Translations under genes and position numbers: made by a program
Shown: piece after piece, positions 58,892 to 64,000 of the stretch
Numbering within the stretch: position 1 is the first letter of the stretch
Layout: each line of letters opens with the position of its first letter
Origin: Rhizomucor pusillus
Lineage: Eukaryota > Mucoromycota > Mucoromycetes > Mucorales > Lichtheimiaceae
NCBI GenBank assembly: GCA_900175165.2
Contig: FWWN02000524.1
Coordinates: 1 to 64,000 of the forward strand
DNA: 64,000 nt
Reading direction: 5' to 3'
Notes under the pieces: generated by a model
What the model was told of the DNA's origin: nothing
The model's input: the letters and a program-made list of their open reading frames with translations, nothing else
Databases searched by the model: none

Positions 58892-59002
58892 TGGGGTTAG
58901 AGAATGTAAGGTTGGCGGAGAGTGGCTTGCACGTTACTGCATAGGCAAGAACGAAAGCAGCTTCAAGCGGTTCAGACCCCCACCTAATTTTTCCGCTCAC
59001 CT
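58892..59002. promoter_or_regulatory. 111-bp bidirectional promoter, CCDC25 / RRP17
   Basis: Only 111 bp separate the divergent start codons of CCDC25 (58891) and RRP17 (59003), so both leaders and promoters must overlap here. No TATA box is evident. Confidence 0.6.
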
Positions 59003-59598
59003 ATGCCCAAGGAAACTAAAATCAAGAACAGCGATCTTTTGACAGCTGGATCCAAAGCATATGCGAAGAAAAGAAAACGGAAACAGCAGACTGTCGAGTT
59101 TGTCGAGTATAATCCCGATGCTAGAAGGTACTTTTGATCCAGCCAACTGATCGATCGCTGCACCGCCTCTAACAATCTCGCTAGGGACTATCTGACAGGT
59201 TTCCATAAACGAAAGCAAGCCAGAAAAAAGGAAGCGCAAAAGAAAAAGGAGGAACGGTTACGGCAAGAGAGGATTAAGGAGCGTGCGGAAATACGTGCTG
59301 AACGGAAACGAGAGATCGAAGAGAGAATGGCTCAAATGAAGGCCATGTATCAACGTAAAGTATCCCTATGTAAACTTGTATGATGATGGCATTGCTGATT
59401 ATTTTGGTTTGTATTACAGATGAAAGCGAAGATGATGACTCAGGAGATGACAGTAACAATGTTTCGGATGGTACAAAGGAAGACCAGGATGATAGTAAGA
59501 AGTCGGGTCCATCAGTCAAAAAGTTTAAATCCGCCACTGCCCTGACAACGGTCACTGTGATTGAGAATATGGACGATTGGGGCACGCAGGACAATTAG
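59003..59598 (+). CDS. RRP17: Ribosomal RNA-processing protein 17 (NOL12 family)
   Basis: Nucleolar 5'-3' exonuclease family needed for large-subunit pre-rRNA maturation. The ATG at 59003 gives MPKETKIKNSDLLTAGSKAY. Exon 1 ends VEFVEYNPDARR and exon 2 begins DYLTGFHKRKQARKKEAQKK, the Nop25/RRP17 signature. A highly charged helix follows (RIKERAEIRAERKREIEERMAQMKAMYQ). The last exon is acidic and ends VIENMDDWGTQDN. Intron 2 uses C|GTAAAG, giving Q-H-E-S-E-D. Length (about 160 residues) and basic-acidic layout fit the family. Confidence 0.88.
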
Positions 59599-59925
59599 AA
59601 GCCATGGCATCAATCTCAGTTCAGCGAACTGATATCAATTCCGATATCCTATCCCATCACATCTAGTTATCGATTCTAGTCAAAGCAGTACCTGACATGT
59701 ACATATCTCATCCTTACATTCATTTTTCGTTTCAACATCTACATACCAATCAAGCATCTTTCGTATTATGTTGAGCAGGCACACGTGTCTTTGATCGGAG
59801 TGTTAACAAAGAATGGCGCGTGAAAAATGATAAAACCATGTTTAAGGGCCCTTTCCTTCAATAGCTTGAGTGGGGTCTTGTTCATCCTCGACATTTCTCG
59901 CAGTTCTTAGCTATACCTTGGAACA
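59599..59925. other. Intergenic region before SAC1
   Basis: 327 bp between RRP17 and SAC1, same strand. No coding signal. Confidence 0.4.
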
Positions 59926-62439
59926 ATGCACCAGAAGCTGCGATTGTAAGTTTACCAAACGCACGCCTGAAATGAGTGCTCTGAACGGAGTGTGCTTGGC
60001 AGGTACATCACTGGAAGCAGCTATGTTGTCGAGCCCGGGTCTGGGTCCAGTCTCGTCGTTGACCGGGAGACCGGTTCTTTGAAGCTAGCTGGTAATAATA
60101 ATAATAATAATAATATTGAGGATGGCTATATTTCATAGCAGTTGTCGTGACCAACATTCTGCTTTCAGATAATGCAACCCCACCCATCTCTGAGCAAGAA
60201 AGTGCCCAGACCATTTGTGGTATAATGGGTTTCATTCGATTGCAAGCAGGTATTCTATCCTTGTACGCTATATTTGCGCTTGAACATCCAATTAATACTG
60301 GATAAAAGGCGACTACATGATCGTCGTTACGGACCGTGCCTCCGTTGGATCGATCCGCGGGCAAGACGTCTATCGCGTATCTTCTTTCCAGATATTGCCT
60401 CTCCCTAGAAACCTGAAAGGACTATCACCGGAACAGGTACTGGAAACTTAAAGTAGAGCAATAATTCAGGAAGCTAAAACTTTTCCTAGCAAAAAGATGA
60501 ACATGCATACGTAGACTTATTGGAGAACCACTTGAAATCGGGCGGATTCTACTTTTCATATTCCTACGACTTGACCCAGAGCTTGCAGCGACAAAGCGAA
60601 CAGCAACCGAACGCTCAGCCATTGTGGCAGCGTGTAAGAGTTTTAAGGATATTGGAGCAAGTTGCATGCTGGAAACTTACATTGAGATACTTCTGCATCT
60701 AGGCTGACGACAGGTTCTTTTGGAACCGACACGCGAGCAGCAAACTCATTGACGCTGCGTCCAGTACTCCTGAGGTAGGTTCCTATATTACAATATTTCC
60801 AATTGCATGGTTCGCTTACATGACATGTTAGATATCTGATTTCATTCTCCCAGTCGTGCAAGGATGTAAGTAACTGCAGAGGAAATCAATACCTAGAAAG
60901 TAGTTATCTTAATGATTGGATCTTATCTAGTCGTCTCTATCCATAATGTACAGATGAATGGCAAGACATTCTGCTTCACATTGATCACGCGTCGCAGTCG
61001 CTTCCGCCCAGGCACTCGCTTCTTCTCTCGCGGTATCAACGAAGAAGGGCACGTGTCAAACTATGTTGAAACGGAGCAGATTGTCTTGTACGATGGACCT
61101 CAAGCTAAGCAAGTGACAACCGGTCAAAAGCAGCTGTCCTTTGTTCAGACCCGCGGTTCCATTCCCGTATTCTGGGCACAAATCATCAACCTTAAATACA
61201 CACCTCGCCTCTGGATTGGAGAAAGCCGAAAGAGTGTACGTAAAATGGCAAAGGAGGCGCACCTGGTAGATTTAGATTCTCAAGCGTAAAACTATAGCTT
61301 GCTGCGGCTCGCAAACATTTCGACGAACAAATCCGTATCTATGGTCCACAGATTCTCGTCAACCTGGTGAACAAGAAGGGATACGAATTGCCAATGGGTC
61401 AGGCATATGCTCGCACAGTGGAGCAGCTGAACGATCCACGTCTCTACTACACACATTTTGATTTCCACAGCGAGTGCAAGAGAATGCGATGGGATAGAAT
61501 TCAGCTTTTGGTAGACCAACTGCAAGAACAACTTGTCAAGCAGGGCTATTTCTACTACGATGCTTCATCGGAAGGATTAGGAACCATTCGCAAGACGCAA
61601 TCTGGCGTCGTACGCACAAACTGCATGGATTGCTTGGATCGCACCAACGTTGTCCAGGGAACACTTGCTCGTTGGGTTTTGACACAGCAGCTGCGTCAAA
61701 TCGAGATCCTAACTACTGATGAAAGCATCGAGTCTCAAACACAATTTATGGATATTTACCGCAATGGTAAGTATACATTGCTATTAATTTTTTAATCAAA
61801 ACCGAGCTTACATTGCATCTACTCTAGTATGGGCTGACAATGCAGATGCTGTCAGTACCATGTATAGCGGTACAGGTGCTCTCAAAACCGACTTTACACG
61901 AACCGGTCAGCGCACCAAAGCCGGTGCTTTGCAGGATCTGACCAATTCGTTGACTCGTTATGTCAAGAACAACTTTAAAGATGGCCAGCGTCAAGACGCG
62001 TTTGAGTTGTTTTTGGGCAACTATCAAGTTCCATCTCCCAAAGTCGCTGAAGCCAGTCCTTTCACTACAGTTAAACCGCTACGCGTTCGAGTGGTAAGTC
62101 CTTGGCAACAATAATGTACGTTATCAGATTAATTGATCAGTATCCTTTTAGGTCCCCTCCATTCTTGTTTTTGCCTTGTTCATGCTTTTGCTTAATTTGG
62201 TCCGTCCTAACTACTCGGGCGTTAGCTCGTGGCTATCCTACCTTCTTCTTCTAGCATTCTGGCTTTCCGTTCTAATTTCAGGTGTCCGGTTCGCTTTGCG
62301 CCATGGAGACCAGTTTGTCGAGTGGCCGCACTTGATTCCACAGCCCAATTACGACACTGATACAGTAGATACAATAAGCGAAAAGGGTGCCATGGTACCT
62401 CCCGATATGGGAGTGCCACCAGCAAAATACGAACAATAA
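59926..62439 (+). CDS. SAC1: Phosphoinositide phosphatase Sac1
   Basis: ER/Golgi membrane phosphatase that hydrolyses PtdIns4P. The ATG at 59926 (MHQKLRL) joins [24 protein letters not shown]. Then come [75 protein letters not shown] and [12 protein letters not shown]. The catalytic C-x5-R is in [42 protein letters not shown] is the conserved C-terminal part of the SAC domain. Two transmembrane helices ([13 protein letters not shown] and [15 protein letters not shown]) anchor it. About ten introns; the first long one holds a (TAA)n microsatellite. Stop at 62437-62439. Confidence 0.95.
60092..60116 (+). repeat. (TAA)n microsatellite in SAC1 intron
   Basis: About eight TAA/ATA copies start two bases into the intron that follows ...GSLKLA. 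The repeat forms the donor itself (G|GTAATAATAA), so its length changes directly beside the splice site. Confidence 0.8.
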
Positions 62440-62468
62440 ATAAGTGCTTTAATTACTGCGAGAATATA

Positions 62469-62564
62469 CACTTTTTCCCAAAAGTAATGTCGCATTTTAT
62501 GAAATTTCATAATACATTTATACACCAAAACGACAAATTGCGACATTAATTTTTAGAAAAAGTG
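62469..62564. mobile_element. 96-bp palindromic MITE, Tc1/mariner-like, TA-flanked
   Basis: CACTTTTTC at 62469 and GAAAAAGTG ending at 62564 form the ends of inverted repeats about 28 bp long with few mismatches. Both arms share CACTTTTTC, an A-rich stretch and TAATGTCGCA. Each end is flanked by TA (62467-62468 and 62565-62566), the target duplication of Tc1/mariner elements. The centre holds the smaller palindrome TATGAAATTTCATA. No coding capacity, so it is non-autonomous. It lies between the SAC1 stop and the CBF5 start. Confidence 0.75.
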
Positions 62565-62730
62565 TAATAATGATAGAACCTGCAAGGACAAGGAAATGGA
62601 TCAACCGCTGACAGTGGTGCCACCGGCATTTGACTGTCCGAAAGTGACTTCTATTCTTTCTGGCTGAAGCAAAGCCCAAATTTTTTTGTTATCCCCGTCA
62701 AGCATCGAGCTTCAACCGGTTTTATATTAA

Positions 62731-64000
62731 ATGGAGGACACCATTAAGCCTACCAACAGCGGCGCTGAAGTTGATACTTCTCAGTGGCCCTTGCTCTTGA
62801 AGGTAGCTACATGAATAACAATCCTGCGATTGTGACATGAATACTGATTTGCCCTGAAAGAACTATGATCAACTCAATGTTCGAACCGGTCACTACACAC
62901 CTATTCCTGCCGGCTGCTCGCCTTTGAAACGTCCTCTCAACGAGTACATTCGCTATGGTGTGATCAACTTGGATAAGGTAACGATCGATTGATCGATCTT
63001 GAATCGTCGGCGTGGAAACGAAACTGGGATCTGACCTCTTTACGCTAGCCCGCCAATCCCTCCTCTCACGAAGTCGTCGCCTGGGTGCGCCGTATCTTGC
63101 GAGTTGAGAAAACTGGTCACAGCGGTACTCTTGATCCCAAGGTTACTGGCTGTCTTATTGTCTGTATGGACCGTGCTACCCGTCTTGTCAAGTCTCAGCA
63201 GGGTGCCGGTAAAGAGTACGTCTGTCTCCTCCGTCTTCACGATGCCATTGAAAGCGAGAAAAAGTTGAACTCTGTATGTTTGAGACGAAAATGGAACGAT
63301 ATGGAGGGATTTACTTACCATGTATCATTCCTTTCGTAGGCGATCGAAACCTTGACTGGCGCTTTGTTCCAACGTCCTCCACTTATTTCCGCCGTCAAGC
63401 GCCAGTTGCGTGTACGAACTATCCACGAAAGCAAGTTGATCGAATACGACAACGATCGCCATCTCGGTATCTTCTGGGTTAGCTGCGAAGCCGGTACCTA
63501 CATGCGTACTCTCTGTGTCCACTTGGGTCTGTTGCTCGGTGTTGGTGGTCACATGCAGGAACTGCGTCGTGTCCGATCTGGTGCCATGTCCGAAAACGTA
63601 GGTGTAAAGTGTAAATATCCATTCCTTGGCAAGTAACTAATATTTTCACATAGGATGACATTGTAACTATGCACGACGTTCTCGATGCTCAGTGGATGTA
63701 CGATAACAACCGCGACGAATCCTACCTCCGACGAGTTGTACGACCTCTCGAATCTTTGTTGACCGGATATAAGCGCATTGTTGTCAAGGACAGTGCAGTC
63801 AACGCTATCTGCTACGGTGCCAAGTTGATGTTGCCAGGCCTTTTGCGTTACGAAAACGGCATTGAAGTAAACGACGAAGTTGTCTTGATGACTACCAAGG
63901 GTGAGGCTATTGCTTTGGCCTACGCACAAATGACCACTGCTGTCATGGCCACCTGCGACCACGGTGTTGTTGCCAAGGTGAAGCGTGTCATTATGGAACG
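62731..64000 (+). CDS. CBF5: H/ACA snoRNP pseudouridine synthase Cbf5 (dyskerin), 3'-partial
   Basis: Catalytic subunit of H/ACA snoRNPs, which pseudouridylate rRNA and snRNA in the nucleolus. The ATG at 62731 ([11 protein letters not shown]) leads to [39 protein letters not shown], then [32 protein letters not shown], whose Asp is the catalytic residue. Next are [51 protein letters not shown], and the start of the PUA domain ([32 protein letters not shown]). The window ends at VIMER inside the PUA domain. Five introns. No snoRNA was recognised inside them. Confidence 0.96.

Noticed and set aside
1..64000. tRNA, rRNA, snoRNA and CRISPR-like arrays
   Set aside because: Looked for tRNA B-box-like GGTTCGANTCC on both strands, rRNA blocks and regular spaced repeats; none seen. 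H/ACA or C/D snoRNAs in introns cannot be excluded by eye.

Overview
This is nuclear DNA of a filamentous fungus, most likely an early-diverging one (Mucoromycota, probably Mucorales). I infer this from the closely packed genes, the many short introns (about 50-80 nt, GTANGT donors, CTAAC-like branch sites, CAG/TAG acceptors), the protein repertoire, and a Fanzor-Helitron patch of the kind found in mucoralean genomes. I see no rRNA, tRNA, CRISPR or bacterial-type operon. Family calls rest on motifs recognised by eye and no database search was run. Splice sites were chosen by reading-frame continuity.

Positions 1-5600 are mobile-element territory. A minus-strand gene (3257 to beyond the left edge) encodes a Fanzor, the eukaryotic relative of TnpB RNA-guided nucleases. 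It has all three RuvC acidic residues and the zinc ribbon, but several frame breaks. Upstream of it on the same strand is a decayed Helitron (about 4040-5600) that keeps only the ends of its Rep/helicase reading frame.

From 5890 on, the window is a normal gene-rich fungal chromosome. In order: ELP2 (+), prefoldin 6 (-), a DUF2415 WD40 protein (-), GPATCH1 (-), 5-aminolevulinate synthase (-), CDC73 (-), a secreted alkaline phosphatase (-), FRA10AC1 (+), an O-fucosyltransferase-like type II membrane protein (+), a kelch-BTB protein (-), glyoxylate/hydroxypyruvate reductase (-), DMC1 (-), a septin (+), a Hos4-like ankyrin protein (-), mitochondrial ribosomal protein L6 (+), a DEP-RGS regulator (+), a large ARM-repeat/SPRY membrane protein (-), an Inn1/Fic1-like C2 protein (-), a Rieske protein (+), a GNAT acetyltransferase (-), CCDC25 (-), RRP17 (+), SAC1 (+) and the 5' part of CBF5 (+, cut by the right edge).

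The genes do not form one pathway. Loose themes are RNA processing and modification (ELP2, GPATCH1, FRA10AC1, RRP17, CBF5), chromatin and transcription (CDC73, Hos4-like) and cytokinesis (septin, Inn1-like). The observations most worth follow-up are the Fanzor beside a Helitron, a candidate one-nucleotide exon in CCDC25, a 96-bp palindromic TA-flanked MITE between SAC1 and CBF5, and the ARM/SPRY protein that resembles RSPRY1 but lacks its RING.
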